Source: Streptomyces ortus (GTDB taxonomy: Bacteria > Actinomycetota > Actinomycetes > Streptomycetales > Streptomycetaceae). Taken from it: a DNA stretch of 64,000 nt. The position numbers and the translations under genes are program-made. Every line of letters begins with the position of its first letter. The first letter of the stretch is position 1. Positions 24,058-33,128 of this stretch are shown in pieces. The notes beneath the pieces were generated by a model. That model worked only from the letters and a program-made list of their open reading frames with translations. It was not told where the DNA came from and did no database searches. The stretch is from contig NZ_JAIFZO010000002.1 in NCBI RefSeq assembly GCF_026341275.1, positions 5,548,118 to 5,612,117 of the forward strand, given 5' to 3'.

Positions 24058-25716
24058 TCATGTGCGTGTGCAGAGGCCCGTCGGGTAGGCGGCCGGGGGG
24101 CGGCACTGGAGCTTGTAGTCGTCCGCGCTCGTGCTCGCGTACCGGCCCACACAGTCGGTCGGCGTGGCTCGGCCGCGTTCCTCGCAGAAGGCCAGGGCGT
24201 CGCGGCCGTCGGTGAAGGGGCCCGGCGCGTAGACGACCCAGTAGCCGGGGCGCAGGGACGCGTAGTCGTCGCTGCGGAGGTAGACGGCCTCGGGGACGGA
24301 CTTCCGGACGGCGGCGAGCCGCCGGTCGCGGGCGGCCGTGCCGGAGCCGACGGGTTCGGAGAAGAGCTGGGCGATCCACCGTCCTCCGGAGGCGGGTGAG
24401 GAGCCGGCGGCGGAGGGCTCTGCCGAGGACTTCGGAGTGGGCGTGCGGCTCGGCGAGGGTGATGTGGCGGCCGGGTTGCCGCCGCCCTGGGCGCGGTCCT
24501 TCTTGCCGTCGCCGTCGCCGCCCCGGTCGCCCAGGGTGAGCACGAGAGCGGTCGCGGCCGTCACGAGCGCGACCACGACGACGGCGACGGTGGCGACGAG
24601 CGCGGTACGCCCTTCGCGTCCGGGCGGGGGGTGGTCCCCGACGCGGGTGGGCTCTTCACCCGGTGCGGCCACTGACGCTTCGGTGAGCGCTTCGGCGGAC
24701 GTGCCGGCGGGCGCTTCCACGGGCGCTGCGGTGGACGCTTCCACGGGCGCTTCGGCGGGTGTCGGGCCGTTGAGGCTGCTGGGACCGCCGAGGCCGCTGG
24801 GACCGTTGCGGTCGGTGTGTGCGGACCGGGCGCCGCCCAGGACGTGGGTCGGGGTCGTCGTGGGGCCGGGCGGCAGCCGGGCGGGTGTCGTCGGCGGCGC
24901 CCAGTCCGGCGTCGTACCCGACTCGGCCCGCGCCAGCATCGCGTCCAGCCGTGCCGCGTCGGGGCGGGCCGCCGGATCCCGTACGAGCAGGGTCTGGAGT
25001 ACGGGTGTCAGCGGGCCGGAGCGCACCGGCGGGGGCAGGGTTTCGTCGAGCACGGCGGCCAGGGTGGCCAGGGTCGTCCCGCGGCGCAGCGGGCTGACGC
25101 CCTCGACGCACACGTACAGGACGAGCCCGAGGGACCAGAGGTCGGACGCGGGGTCGTCGTTGTTGCCGCGGATCCGCTCGGGGGCGATGTACTCGGGTGA
25201 GCCGATGAGTTCGCCGGTCGCCGTCAGCGCGGTGGAGCCCTGCAGTGCCGCGATGCCGAAGTCGGTGAGGACCGCTGAGCCGTCGGTGCGCAGCAGGATG
25301 TTGGCGGGTTTGACGTCCCGGTGCTGGACCCCGGCCGCGTCGGCGGCGCGCAGGGCGCCGAGTACCTGGCGGCCAAGCCGGGCGGCCTCCGTGGGCGACA
25401 ACGGGCCGTCGGCGAGCCGCTCCTGGAGCGAGACGCCTTCGACCAGTTCCATCACGAGCCAGGGGTGCGGGTCGTCGTGCACGATGTGATGGATCATCAC
25501 CACGTTCGGGTGGCTGACCCGGGCCAGCGCCCGTGCCTCGCGCAGGACCCGCTCGCGGACGGCTTCGGAGGCCGCCGCGTCATGCCGTACGGCCTTGAGG
25601 GCGACCTGCCGGTGCAGCACGTTGTCCCGCGCCCGCCACACCGTCCCCATGCCCCCGCTGCCCAGCCGTTCGACCAGCTCGAACCGACTGTCGACCATGT
25701 CCCCCGGTGCGTTCAT
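24058..25716 (-). CDS. Receptor-type Ser/Thr protein kinase (PknB-like)
   Basis: A 552-aa transmembrane Hanks-type kinase. The catalytic domain spans about 9-265: G-loop GSGGMG, ATP lysine K41 in VALKAV, catalytic loop HRDVKPANI, TDFGIAAL, and APE motif YIAPERI. A Pro/Ala-rich juxtamembrane region with APVEA repeats precedes one helix (about 371-395). Outside is a roughly 150-aa domain with Cys residues (FCEERG, DCVGRY, LQCRPP) unlike PASTA repeats, so its ligand is unknown. ATG 25716 is chosen; ATG 25698 is an alternative. It is not obviously operonic with its neighbours. Confidence 0.88.
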   Translation of the reverse strand: MNAPGDMVDSRFELVERLGSGGMGTVWRARDNVLHRQVALKAVRHDAAASEAVRERVLREARALARVSHPNVVMIHHIVHDDPHPWLVMELVEGVSLQERLADGPLSPTEAARLGRQVLGALRAADAAGVQHRDVKPANILLRTDGSAVLTDFGIAALQGSTALTATGELIGSPEYIAPERIRGNNDDPASDLWSLGLVLYVCVEGVSPLRRGTTLATLAAVLDETLPPPVRSGPLTPVLQTLLVRDPAARPDAARLDAMLARAESGTTPDWAPPTTPARLPPGPTTTPTHVLGGARSAHTDRNGPSGLGGPSSLNGPTPAEAPVEASTAAPVEAPAGTSAEALTEASVAAPGEEPTRVGDHPPPGREGRTALVATVAVVVVALVTAATALVLTLGDRGGDGDGKKDRAQGGGNPAATSPSPSRTPTPKSSAEPSAAGSSPASGGRWIAQLFSEPVGSGTAARDRRLAAVRKSVPEAVYLRSDDYASLRPGYWVVYAPGPFTDGRDALAFCEERGRATPTDCVGRYASTSADDYKLQCRPPAAYPTGLCTRT

Positions 25717-25791
25717 GGCGGACAGATTAGTGCGGCCGGCGGGCGGGGCCGACGGGGAGCGTGGGTGGAAGGCGCAGGCGGGGAGTGGTCC

Positions 25792-26220
25792 TCAGTCGAT
25801 ACAGAACTCGTTGCCCTCGATGTCCTGCATCGGTATGCACGCTTCCGTACCGTCGTACAGCGTCCGCACGTGCACCGCGCCGAGCGGGACCAGTCGCGCG
25901 CGTTCGGCCTCCAGCGCGGCGAGGCGCTCCGCACCCACGAGTCCGGTGCCGACCCGCACGTCGAGATGCAGCCGGTTCTTGGCGGCCTTCCCCTCGGGGA
26001 CGCGCTGGAAGTAGAGACGCGGGCCCACCCCGGAGGGATCGACGCAGGCGAACCAGGAGTCCCGCTCCTCGGCCGGCTGCGAGAGCTTGTAGTCGTCCCA
26101 CGTGGCGAACGCCCCGGGCGGCGGCGGTACGACGTACCCGAGCACCTCGCACCAGAAGCGGGCGAGGCGCTCGGGTTCCGCGCAGTCGAAGGTGACCTGG
26201 AACTTCTTGACCGACGTCAT
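25792..26220 (-). CDS. VOC-superfamily (glyoxalase/bleomycin-resistance-like) protein
   Basis: A 142-aa cytoplasmic protein with two beta-alpha-beta-beta-beta modules: KKFQVTFDCAEPERLARFWCEVLGY at the N-terminus, then NRLHLDVRVG and a C-terminal MQDIEGNEFCID. These are typical of the glyoxalase_6-like group common in actinobacteria. His in LHLDV and Glu in EGNEFC are candidate metal ligands. ATG 26220 is the start. The substrate is not predictable. Confidence 0.82.
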   Translation of the reverse strand: MTSVKKFQVTFDCAEPERLARFWCEVLGYVVPPPPGAFATWDDYKLSQPAEERDSWFACVDPSGVGPRLYFQRVPEGKAAKNRLHLDVRVGTGLVGAERLAALEAERARLVPLGAVHVRTLYDGTEACIPMQDIEGNEFCID

Positions 26221-26361
26221 CCGGCCACCGTAGGGGCGCGTGCCGCGCGATGTCACCAGCGTGCTCTTGGCGCGGAGGGAGGGCCGGCGGGCACGACCGC
26301 CGGGAGGGAGTGTCGGCGGCCGTCGGGATCAAGCCGCGAGATGCCTCTGCCACGACGCGGT

Positions 26362-26381
26362 GCAGCCCCGGGAAGGGCTGC
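26362..26381 (-). terminator. Hairpin downstream of tRNA-Arg
   Basis: GCAGCCC/GGGCTGC (26362-26368/26375-26381) lies 17 bp beyond the 3' end of the tRNA on its strand. Confidence 0.55.
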
Positions 26382-26397
26382 CCGTAGAGGCTGTTTG

Positions 26398-26470
26398 CGC
26401 CCCCGGCAGGACTCGAACCTGCGGCCAAGCGCTTAGAAGGCGCCTGCTCTATCCACTGAGCTACGGGGGC
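26398..26470 (-). tRNA. tRNA-Arg (anticodon UCU)
   Basis: A 73-nt cloverleaf on the minus strand. The acceptor stem is GCCCCCG with CGGGGGC, the D-arm includes AGCTCAGTGGATAGAGC, and the anticodon loop is CTTCTAA with anticodon TCT. The T-arm is CAGGTTCGAGTCCTG and the discriminator base is G. CCA is not encoded (GCA follows). It reads the rare codon AGA. No integrated element or duplicated 3' end was seen nearby. Confidence 0.95.
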
Positions 26471-26781
26471 CGGGTGTGGTGGCCTGTGGTGCTGGTGCCC
26501 GGGTATGGGCGGGGCTGTGACCTTGCCGGGGACAAGGATAGAGCTCCTGGGTCCCTGTGCTTCGCGCTTCACCTCCGTGGCTCGATGTGGAGGTTCAGTG
26601 AAGCGGTCCTGATAATCGCAGGCAGGTACGAATCGTGCATCGCTTTTGGCGTCTGACGCCCCGGGTGTTGTGCACTCGTTATGCCTGCGCCCCAGTCGTC
26701 CCTTAGGCCCCGTGTGTCCAATCGGCGCGCAGACATGCCCATATGCTTTAGAAAGCCTGCAAAATTGGGCATTCTTCGCAT
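26471..26781. other. 311-bp intergenic region between tRNA-Arg and dynA
   Basis: No gene was seen. It should hold the tRNA promoter (minus) and the dynA promoter (plus). A minus-strand TATCCT near 26541 could be a tRNA -10 but lacks a convincing -35. Confidence 0.6.
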
Positions 26782-28389
26782 GTGGTGACCTTGGACGTAC
26801 GGCCCCAGCTGCTCGACGCACTCTCCGCCCTGCGCGACCGTGTCGCCGCCGCACGCTTCCCGCTGCCCCTGGCGGGGGCTCCACGCGCGCGTGCGAACCG
26901 CGACGAACTGCTCGCGCAACTCGACGACTATCTCGTGCCCCGGTTGAGAGAACCTGAAGCGCCCCTGCTCGCCGTGATCGGAGGATCGACCGGGGCGGGC
27001 AAGTCGACGCTGGTCAACTCCCTTGTGGGGCGGCGGGTCAGCGAGGCCGGGGTGCTCCGTCCCACGACGCGTACCCCGGTGCTCGTGTGCCATCCCGAGG
27101 ACCATCACTGGTTCAGCGGGATGCGCGTACTGCCCGACCTCACGCGCGTGTGGATGCCGCAACAGGACGTCGACGACGATCCCCTGCTGCCCGGCGAGGA
27201 GGATCTGCGTGTCCTGCGCATCGAGACCGCCGACACCCTCCCCCGGGGGATCGCCCTCCTCGACGCGCCCGACATCGACTCCCTGGTGGCCGGAAACCGG
27301 GTGCTCGCCGCCGAACTCATGTGCGCGGCGGACATCTGGGTGATGGTCACCACGGCGGCACGGTACGCCGACGCGGTGCCGTGGCATCTGCTGCGTACCG
27401 CGAAGGACCATGACGCGACGCTCGTCACCGTGCTCGACCGGGTACCCCACCAGGTGGTGTCCGAGGTCTCGCGGCAGTTCGGCGCGCTCCTCGCCAAGGC
27501 GGGACTGGGCGAGGTGCCCCGCTTCACCGTGCCCGAGCTGCCCGAGTCGGCCTGGGGCGGGGGGCTGCTTCCGGCCACCGCCGTGGCACCTCTGCGCGCC
27601 TGGCTGGCCCAGCAGGCCCAGGACCCGGGCACCCGGCACCGGGTGATGGCACGTACCGCGTACGGGGCGCTCGACTCGCTCAAGTCGCGGATGCCCGAGC
27701 TGGCCTCCGCCGCCGCGGCCCAGTACGCCGCCGCGCTGCGGCTCACCGCGGCCGTCGAGGGGGCGTACGACAGTGAGTACACCCGGCTGCGGGGCCGGCT
27801 GCAGGCCGGGGCCGTCCTCGCCGGGGGCGCGCTCAAACGCTGGCGCAGCTACCCGCTGGACTCCAGCGCAGGTGAACTGCTGGACTCGCTCGTCGAGAGC
27901 CTGGCCGCACTGCTGCTGTGCGCCGTCACGGCGGCCGACGAGCGCGTCGACGAGGCGTGGCGGCGCGAACCCGCCGCGGGCGCCCCGGGGCTGACGGACC
28001 GCGATCCGACGCTGGAGAGCGCCGAGCACCGCATCGGGATGGCGGTCCGGCGCTGGCGCCGCGTCCTGGAGGAGTACGCCGAGGACGAGGTACGCGCCCT
28101 GGAGAAGAGCGTCGCGCCGGATCCCGAGGTGGTGGCCGCGCTGGTGGCCACCGCGCTCCTGGGCGGCCGGCGGGCGCGTTCCGCGGGGGAGGGGCTCGCC
28201 GAGCGGATCGGTGCGCACGGGGCGCTGCGCCTGCGGGACAAGGCCGGCCGGCTGCTCACCGAATACCTGGACAAGGCACTTCACGACGAACGGGAGCGGC
28301 GGCTCGCCCCGCTCGACGCACTCGACGTACATCCGGAACCCCAGGCCGAACTCATCGCCGCGCTGTCGGTACTGCAGAAGGAGAGGTGA
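26782..28389 (+). CDS. dynA: Dynamin-like GTPase DynA
   Basis: A 535-aa dynamin-superfamily protein. The GTPase motifs are G1 GGSTGAGKST, G2 RPTTRTP and G3 DAPDID, and TVLDRVP stands where G4 is expected. The rest is helical, without clear membrane helices. Streptomyces DynA with DynB stabilises FtsZ ladders during sporulation septation and binds SsgB and SepF2. Position next to a second dynamin gene and ssbB fits that locus. GTG 26782 or GTG 26785 is the start; no good ribosome site is visible. The downstream gene begins within 6 bp. Confidence 0.82.
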   Translation: MVTLDVRPQLLDALSALRDRVAAARFPLPLAGAPRARANRDELLAQLDDYLVPRLREPEAPLLAVIGGSTGAGKSTLVNSLVGRRVSEAGVLRPTTRTPVLVCHPEDHHWFSGMRVLPDLTRVWMPQQDVDDDPLLPGEEDLRVLRIETADTLPRGIALLDAPDIDSLVAGNRVLAAELMCAADIWVMVTTAARYADAVPWHLLRTAKDHDATLVTVLDRVPHQVVSEVSRQFGALLAKAGLGEVPRFTVPELPESAWGGGLLPATAVAPLRAWLAQQAQDPGTRHRVMARTAYGALDSLKSRMPELASAAAAQYAAALRLTAAVEGAYDSEYTRLRGRLQAGAVLAGGALKRWRSYPLDSSAGELLDSLVESLAALLLCAVTAADERVDEAWRREPAAGAPGLTDRDPTLESAEHRIGMAVRRWRRVLEEYAEDEVRALEKSVAPDPEVVAALVATALLGGRRARSAGEGLAERIGAHGALRLRDKAGRLLTEYLDKALHDERERRLAPLDALDVHPEPQAELIAALSVLQKER

Positions 28390-28394
28390 CCGCG

Positions 28395-30359
28395 GTGACC
28401 GCCGTCACGGACCACACGGATCACGCGGACCAGCCGGGGGACGACGACGCCCGCAAGAAGGGCCCCGACAGGGAAATCGTGCGCAAGGAGAGGCACGACA
28501 GGGAAGACGGGCGCAAGGAGAAGGGGAGGTCCGGGCGCGGGGCCGCTGGAACGGGCTCCGACTCCCGCGATGGCGTCGACCCCGGTTCCGGTTCCGGAGG
28601 CGCGGATGCCGTGGACTCCGGACCCGGGGGCGCCGCCGACTCCGCTGACGCGGTGGGCGGCTGGGACGACGGGCTGATCGCGCGGCGCGTGTCCGCCACG
28701 GCCGAGGGGCACAGCAGGCCCGTACCGGAGACCGTCGTGGACCACAGGCCGCCCGCGGTGCCTCCCCTCGCGTACGACGGGCCGCTGCGATCCCGTCTGG
28801 ACGCGCTGCGCGAACTGGTGGGGCTCTCCAGGACGCGGCTCGACAGCCGGACCCTCGCCGAGGCGGGGCAGGTCCTGGACGAGGCCGCGGCGCGGCGCAG
28901 GCTCTCCGGGCAGCACACCGTCGTCGCCATCGCGGGAGCCACCGGAAGCGGCAAGTCGCAGCTCTTCAACGCGCTCGCCGGAGTGGCCATCTCGGAGACC
29001 GGGGTGCGCAGGCCGACCACCGCCGCCCCCATCGCGTGCAGCTGGAGCGACGGCGCGGCCGGACTCATCGACCGGCTCGGCATTCCGGGCCGGTTGCGCC
29101 GACGGCCGCTGCAGAGTGCCGAGGCCGAGGCGCAGTTGCGCGGGCTCGTCCTGGTGGACCTGCCCGACCACGACTCGGCGGCCGTCCAGCACCGGGAGCA
29201 CGTGGACCGGATCCTCGCGCTGGTGGACGCCGTCATCTGGGTCGTCGACCCGGAGAAGTACGCCGACGCGGTCCTCCATGAGCGGTATCTGCGGCCCATG
29301 GCGGGCCACGCGGAGGTCACCTTCGTGGTCCTCAACCAGGTCGACCGGCTGCCCGGGGAAGCCGCCGACCAGGTCCTCGACGACCTGCGGCGGCTGCTCG
29401 ACGAGGACGGGATCGCGCTCGGCGAGTACGGCGAGCCGGGCGCGACCGTGCTCGCGCTGTCCGCGCTCTCCGGGGACGGCATCGCGGAACTGCGCGAGGT
29501 GCTCGGTCACTTCGTGGCGGAGCGGGGCGCGGCGGCCCGCCGGATCGCGGCCGACGTGGACGCCACCGCGGCGCGCCTGTGGCCCGTCTACGCCAACCGG
29601 CGCCAGGCCGGGCTCAGCGAGGAGGCACGCGACGAGTTCGCCGACCGGCTCGCCGACGCGGTCGGCGCCACGGCGGCGGGCGAGGCCGCCGAGCGCGCGT
29701 GGCGCCGCAACGCCAACCGCGCGTGCGGCACGCCCTGGCTGCGGCTGTGGCGCTGGTACCAGGACCGGCGCGAGCCCGCGACGGGACGACTGGCCGTACG
29801 GACGTACGACGACGAGGAGGCCACGGCCCGGCAGCGCGTCGAGCAGGCGGTGCGCACGGTGGCCGAACAGGCGACCGACGGACTGCCCGTGCCCTGGGCG
29901 CAGGCGGTCCGTGAGGCGGCCGTACGGGGGTCGCAGGGTCTGTGCGAGGCCCTGGACGAACTGGCGGTACGGGCCGGGACGCCGGTCGGTCGGCCGCCGC
30001 GGCCGGGCTGGTGGCCGGCCGCGGTACTCGCGCAGGCGGCCATGACGATTCTTCAGGTCGTGGGCGGCCTGTGGCTGTTGGCCCAGGTCATCGGCATCAT
30101 GTCGCCGAACCTGGGGGTGCCCGTGCTGCTGATGGTCATCGGCATCGTGGGCGGCCCGGCGGTCGAGTGGGCCTGCGGACTCGCGGCGAACGGGCCCGCA
30201 CGGCGGTACGGGGCCGAGGCGGAACGGAGACTGCGGGAGGCGGCGTCGGGATGCGGCCGGGCCCGGGTCCTCGATCCGGTGGCGGCTGAGTTGCTGCGGT
30301 ACCGGGAGGTGCGGGAGCAGTTCCTGCGGGTTTCGGGAGTCACGGTGTCGGCGGGGTGA
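28395..30359 (+). CDS. dynB: Dynamin-like GTPase DynB
   Basis: A membrane dynamin of about 654 aa, partner of DynA at the sporulation septum. The first 110 residues are charged and Gly/Ser-rich. GTPase motifs are G1 GATGSGKSQ, G2 RRPTTAAP, G3 VDLPDHDS and G4 NQVD. Near the C-terminus two helices (AVLAQAAMTILQVVGGLWLL and a following VLLMVIGIVGGPA segment) anchor it in the membrane. GTG 28395 has AGAGG at good spacing; GTG 28386, overlapping the dynA stop as GTGA, is the alternative. It is clearly in an operon with dynA. Confidence 0.82.
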   Translation: MTAVTDHTDHADQPGDDDARKKGPDREIVRKERHDREDGRKEKGRSGRGAAGTGSDSRDGVDPGSGSGGADAVDSGPGGAADSADAVGGWDDGLIARRVSATAEGHSRPVPETVVDHRPPAVPPLAYDGPLRSRLDALRELVGLSRTRLDSRTLAEAGQVLDEAAARRRLSGQHTVVAIAGATGSGKSQLFNALAGVAISETGVRRPTTAAPIACSWSDGAAGLIDRLGIPGRLRRRPLQSAEAEAQLRGLVLVDLPDHDSAAVQHREHVDRILALVDAVIWVVDPEKYADAVLHERYLRPMAGHAEVTFVVLNQVDRLPGEAADQVLDDLRRLLDEDGIALGEYGEPGATVLALSALSGDGIAELREVLGHFVAERGAAARRIAADVDATAARLWPVYANRRQAGLSEEARDEFADRLADAVGATAAGEAAERAWRRNANRACGTPWLRLWRWYQDRREPATGRLAVRTYDDEEATARQRVEQAVRTVAEQATDGLPVPWAQAVREAAVRGSQGLCEALDELAVRAGTPVGRPPRPGWWPAAVLAQAAMTILQVVGGLWLLAQVIGIMSPNLGVPVLLMVIGIVGGPAVEWACGLAANGPARRYGAEAERRLREAASGCGRARVLDPVAAELLRYREVREQFLRVSGVTVSAG

Positions 30360-30370
30360 GGTGCGGAGGG

Positions 30371-30403
30371 AGAGGGGCCGGGACAGGAGAGGGGCCGGGA
30401 CAG
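30371..30403. repeat. 16-bp direct repeat after dynB
   Basis: Two perfect copies of AGAGGGGCCGGGACAG (30371-30386 and 30388-30403) lie just after the dynB stop. Their function is unknown. Confidence 0.6.
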
Positions 30404-30602
30404 AAGAGGGGGGAGGCTCTCGTTCGGGTGGCCGAGTTGTCCACAACCGGGGGGCGGCCCACAGGGCTCAGCGGGTTCGGGCCGGCGGAGGCAGTCTGAG
30501 ATCCCGGCGGACACGACGTGATGGGGACGTCGAGTCCGCCGGGAGAGACGGACGCAGCCGCACGGGACGAGCCCGTGCGCGTGGGCAGGGAGGGCTTCCG
30601 CG

Positions 30603-31172
30603 ATGAACGAGACGACGGTGTGCGTGGTGGGGAACGTGGCGACACAGCCCGTGTTCCGGGAGACGGCGGCAGGGCCGTCGGCGAGGTTCCGGCTGGCGGT
30701 CACGCAGCGGTTCTGGGACCGCGAGAAGAACGCGTGGCGGGACGGGCACACCAACTTCTTCACGGTGTGGGCCAACCGGGCGCTGGCGGCGAATGTGCAG
30801 GCGTCCGTGTCGCTCGGGGAACCGCTGATGGTGCGAGGCCGCCTGAAGGTGCGCTCCGAGCAGCGCGACGGGCAGTCGTGGACGGGCGCGGACATCGAGG
30901 CCTCGGCGATCGGGCACGATCTGGCGCGCGGTACCGCGGCGTTCCGCAGGACTCTCAAGGGCGACCAGGCGGCGGATCAGGCGGCGGATCAGGTGTCCGG
31001 CCGGTCGCCGGGCGGGCCGGCCCATCCGGAGCCGAGCTGGGAGACGGAGCCGGCCGGTCGGACGGATCAGGCCGATGGGGCCGAGACGACCGACGAGGCC
31101 GCCGGGGCGGCCGGGGCGGCCGATGGGGCCGAGGCGGCTTCGCGGCGGCAGGAACCGGCTTTCGCGGTGTGA
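30603..31172 (+). CDS. ssbB: Single-stranded DNA-binding protein SsbB
   Basis: A 189-aa protein with an N-terminal OB-fold (about 1-110): MNETTVCVVGNVATQPVFRE, RFRLAVTQRFWDREKNAW and FFTVWANRALAANV. This matches the paralogous Streptomyces SsbB rather than the housekeeping SsbA. SsbB of S. coelicolor is needed for chromosome segregation during sporulation. The C-terminal 75 residues are Ala/Gly/Glu-rich and lack the acidic DDDIPF-type tip of SsbA, ending RQEPAFAV. Tandem QAADQAADQ and AAGAAGAA repeats enlarge the tail. It is downstream of dynAB, suggesting a sporulation-division gene group. Confidence 0.9.
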   Translation: MNETTVCVVGNVATQPVFRETAAGPSARFRLAVTQRFWDREKNAWRDGHTNFFTVWANRALAANVQASVSLGEPLMVRGRLKVRSEQRDGQSWTGADIEASAIGHDLARGTAAFRRTLKGDQAADQAADQVSGRSPGGPAHPEPSWETEPAGRTDQADGAETTDEAAGAAGAADGAEAASRRQEPAFAV

Positions 31173-31446
31173 CCGTGGTGACGGTGCGTGCTGAAACCCC
31201 GGACTGACCGAAGTGCGGCTTATCGGTGCGTGCGTGACGAACGGTCCCAGTGGATTTGTCGACAAGCGCGGCCCGTAACCGGCCCTGGCGATAACGATTC
31301 CGATTCGGATCACTGATCGGATGACATGACCGGGGAGGGAGGTGCGCCCCGTCCTTAGGATGCCGGGCATAGCTCTCGGGGCTGCTGATTCCGCTGGTGG
31401 GACCGTAACCCTCCAGTTCAACGGGTCCCGCTCGAAAGGGAATTCT
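31173..31446. other. 274-bp intergenic region
   Basis: No gene was seen. A TAGGAT hexamer about 90 bp before GTG 31447 could be a -10, but no matching -35 is present. Confidence 0.4.
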
Positions 31447-32862
31447 GTGCTTTCTTCGTTCTCTGCGCCGTCCGTGCACGGGCGAGGTGCCGCCGCCGCC
31501 CGCCTGGCTGCGGTGGCCCTCGTGTCCGGCCTCGTCGCTGTGAGCGCCGTGACCACCGCCGGTGCGGCTGTCGCGGACGAAGTCCCCTTGAGCCAGGGCG
31601 GTGCGACGGCCACGATAGGCGGCCTGAAAACGTCCGGGCCCGCGGTCATCCACGAGGAGGGCGGGGACAAGCAGGTCTCCGCCGGGCTCTTCGAGATGTC
31701 CGTGGACAACGGCGGCACCCTGCAGACCTACTGTGTCGACATCTACAGCCCGACCCAGAAGGACGCCAAGTACCAGGAGACCCCCTGGAGCGGCACGTCA
31801 CTGAACGGGAACCCCGACGCGGGCCGGATCCGCTGGATCCTGCAGAACTCCTACCCGCAGGTCAACGACCTCGCCGCGCTGGCCGCGAAGGCCGGCGCGA
31901 AGGGCCTCACCCAGCAGGACGCGGCGGTCGGCACGCAGGTGGCGATCTGGCGGTACTCGGACGGCGCCGACGTGGACGCCGTGGACCCTCAGGCGGAGAA
32001 GCTCGCCGACTACCTGCAGCGCAGCGCACGTGACCTGGCGGAGCCCGCGGCGTCCCTGCAGCTGGACCCGCCCGCGGTCTCCGGCCGCCCGGGCGAACTG
32101 CTCGGCCCGGTCACCGTGCGCACCAACGCGTCCGCCGTGACGGTGACGCCGCTCGCCGACGTCACGAGCGGAGTGAAGGTCGTCGGCCGGGACGGCAAGG
32201 AGATCACGTCGGCGACCGACGGCAGCGAGCTGTTCTTCGACGTGGCCGATGACGCCGCGGACGGTTCGGCCGCGCTGACGGTGCAGGCCTCGACCACCGT
32301 GCCCGTCGGTCGGGCCTTCGCCTCGGAGACCAGGAGCCAGACCCAGATCCTGGCCGGTTCCAGCGAGTCGACGGTCTCCGCGGCGGCGACGGCGAACTGG
32401 GCCGTCACCGGAGCGATACCCGCGCTGTCGGCCGAGAAGAACTGCGCCGAGGTCGGCCTCGACGTCACCGCGGTGAACGAGGGCGACGAGGCGTTCACCT
32501 TCGAGCTGATGGGCACCGAGCACACTGTCGAGGCGGGCTCGTCACAGACCGTGACGGTTCCGCTGGGGGAGGGCCAGGCGTACGACTTCACGGTCGAGGG
32601 GCCGGGGGGCTACGAGAAGCGGTTCCAGGGTGTACTCGACTGCAAGACGCAGAGCGCTGCCGCCGCCGAGAAGAGGGTCCAGACGCTGAACGAGCCGAGC
32701 CCCGCCACGGTCGGCGGCACCTCCGCCACGACCACCGACCTCGCCGAGACCGGCGCGTCGAGCGCCACCCCGCTGATAGCCGGAATCGCGATAGGCCTGG
32801 TCCTCGTCGGCGGCGCCGCGATCCTCTTCATCCGCAAGAAGAAGACGCCCGCGCAGGACTGA
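31447..32862 (+). CDS. Thioester-domain surface protein with LAETG sortase signal
   Basis: A 471-aa cell-wall protein. GTG 31447 follows AAAGGGAA. The signal peptide spans about 1-43. A thioester domain follows: C96 in TYCVDIY and Q164 in TQVAIW are the pair that forms an internal Cys-Gln thioester in adhesins, able to bind amines covalently. One or two beta-sandwich modules come next (about 205-415), then a linker, LAETG (432-436), a membrane helix and the RKKKTPAQD tail, the layout for class E sortases. The physiological target is unknown. It stands alone between ssbB and ettA. Confidence 0.88.
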   Translation: MLSSFSAPSVHGRGAAAARLAAVALVSGLVAVSAVTTAGAAVADEVPLSQGGATATIGGLKTSGPAVIHEEGGDKQVSAGLFEMSVDNGGTLQTYCVDIYSPTQKDAKYQETPWSGTSLNGNPDAGRIRWILQNSYPQVNDLAALAAKAGAKGLTQQDAAVGTQVAIWRYSDGADVDAVDPQAEKLADYLQRSARDLAEPAASLQLDPPAVSGRPGELLGPVTVRTNASAVTVTPLADVTSGVKVVGRDGKEITSATDGSELFFDVADDAADGSAALTVQASTTVPVGRAFASETRSQTQILAGSSESTVSAAATANWAVTGAIPALSAEKNCAEVGLDVTAVNEGDEAFTFELMGTEHTVEAGSSQTVTVPLGEGQAYDFTVEGPGGYEKRFQGVLDCKTQSAAAAEKRVQTLNEPSPATVGGTSATTTDLAETGASSATPLIAGIAIGLVLVGGAAILFIRKKKTPAQD

Positions 32863-32864
32863 AT

Positions 32865-32892
32865 GCCCGGAGCGGGGGGCCGAACCCCGGGC
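32865..32892 (+). terminator. Candidate hairpin after surface-protein gene
   Basis: GCCCGG (32865-32870) pairs with CCGGGC (32887-32892), with inner G- and C-runs that could extend the stem. It lies 3 bp past the stop. Confidence 0.4.
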
Positions 32893-33128
32893 GCGTGGCT
32901 CAAGCCGTGCGAGCGGGATGAACGCGACCCCCGGACCGGGAAACCGCACCTTGAAAAGTGAACAGCGAGTCATCAGGTGCGCACTCATTGTGCCGCCGAC
33001 CATGCGGGGCCAACCACCGACTCCCAGCTCACAGCCCTACGCCATACGCGTTTCCCCCGAGGGGTGGCGGTACGGCAAGATGGGGTGTATCTGCCCACTG
33101 CCGATTTCAAGCGTCCGGACGGTTTCTC

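Noticed and set aside
26398..26470. tRNA-Arg as an occupied integration site
   Set aside because: No integrase, no direct repeat of the tRNA 3' end and no composition change were seen on either side; the neighbours are core genes.
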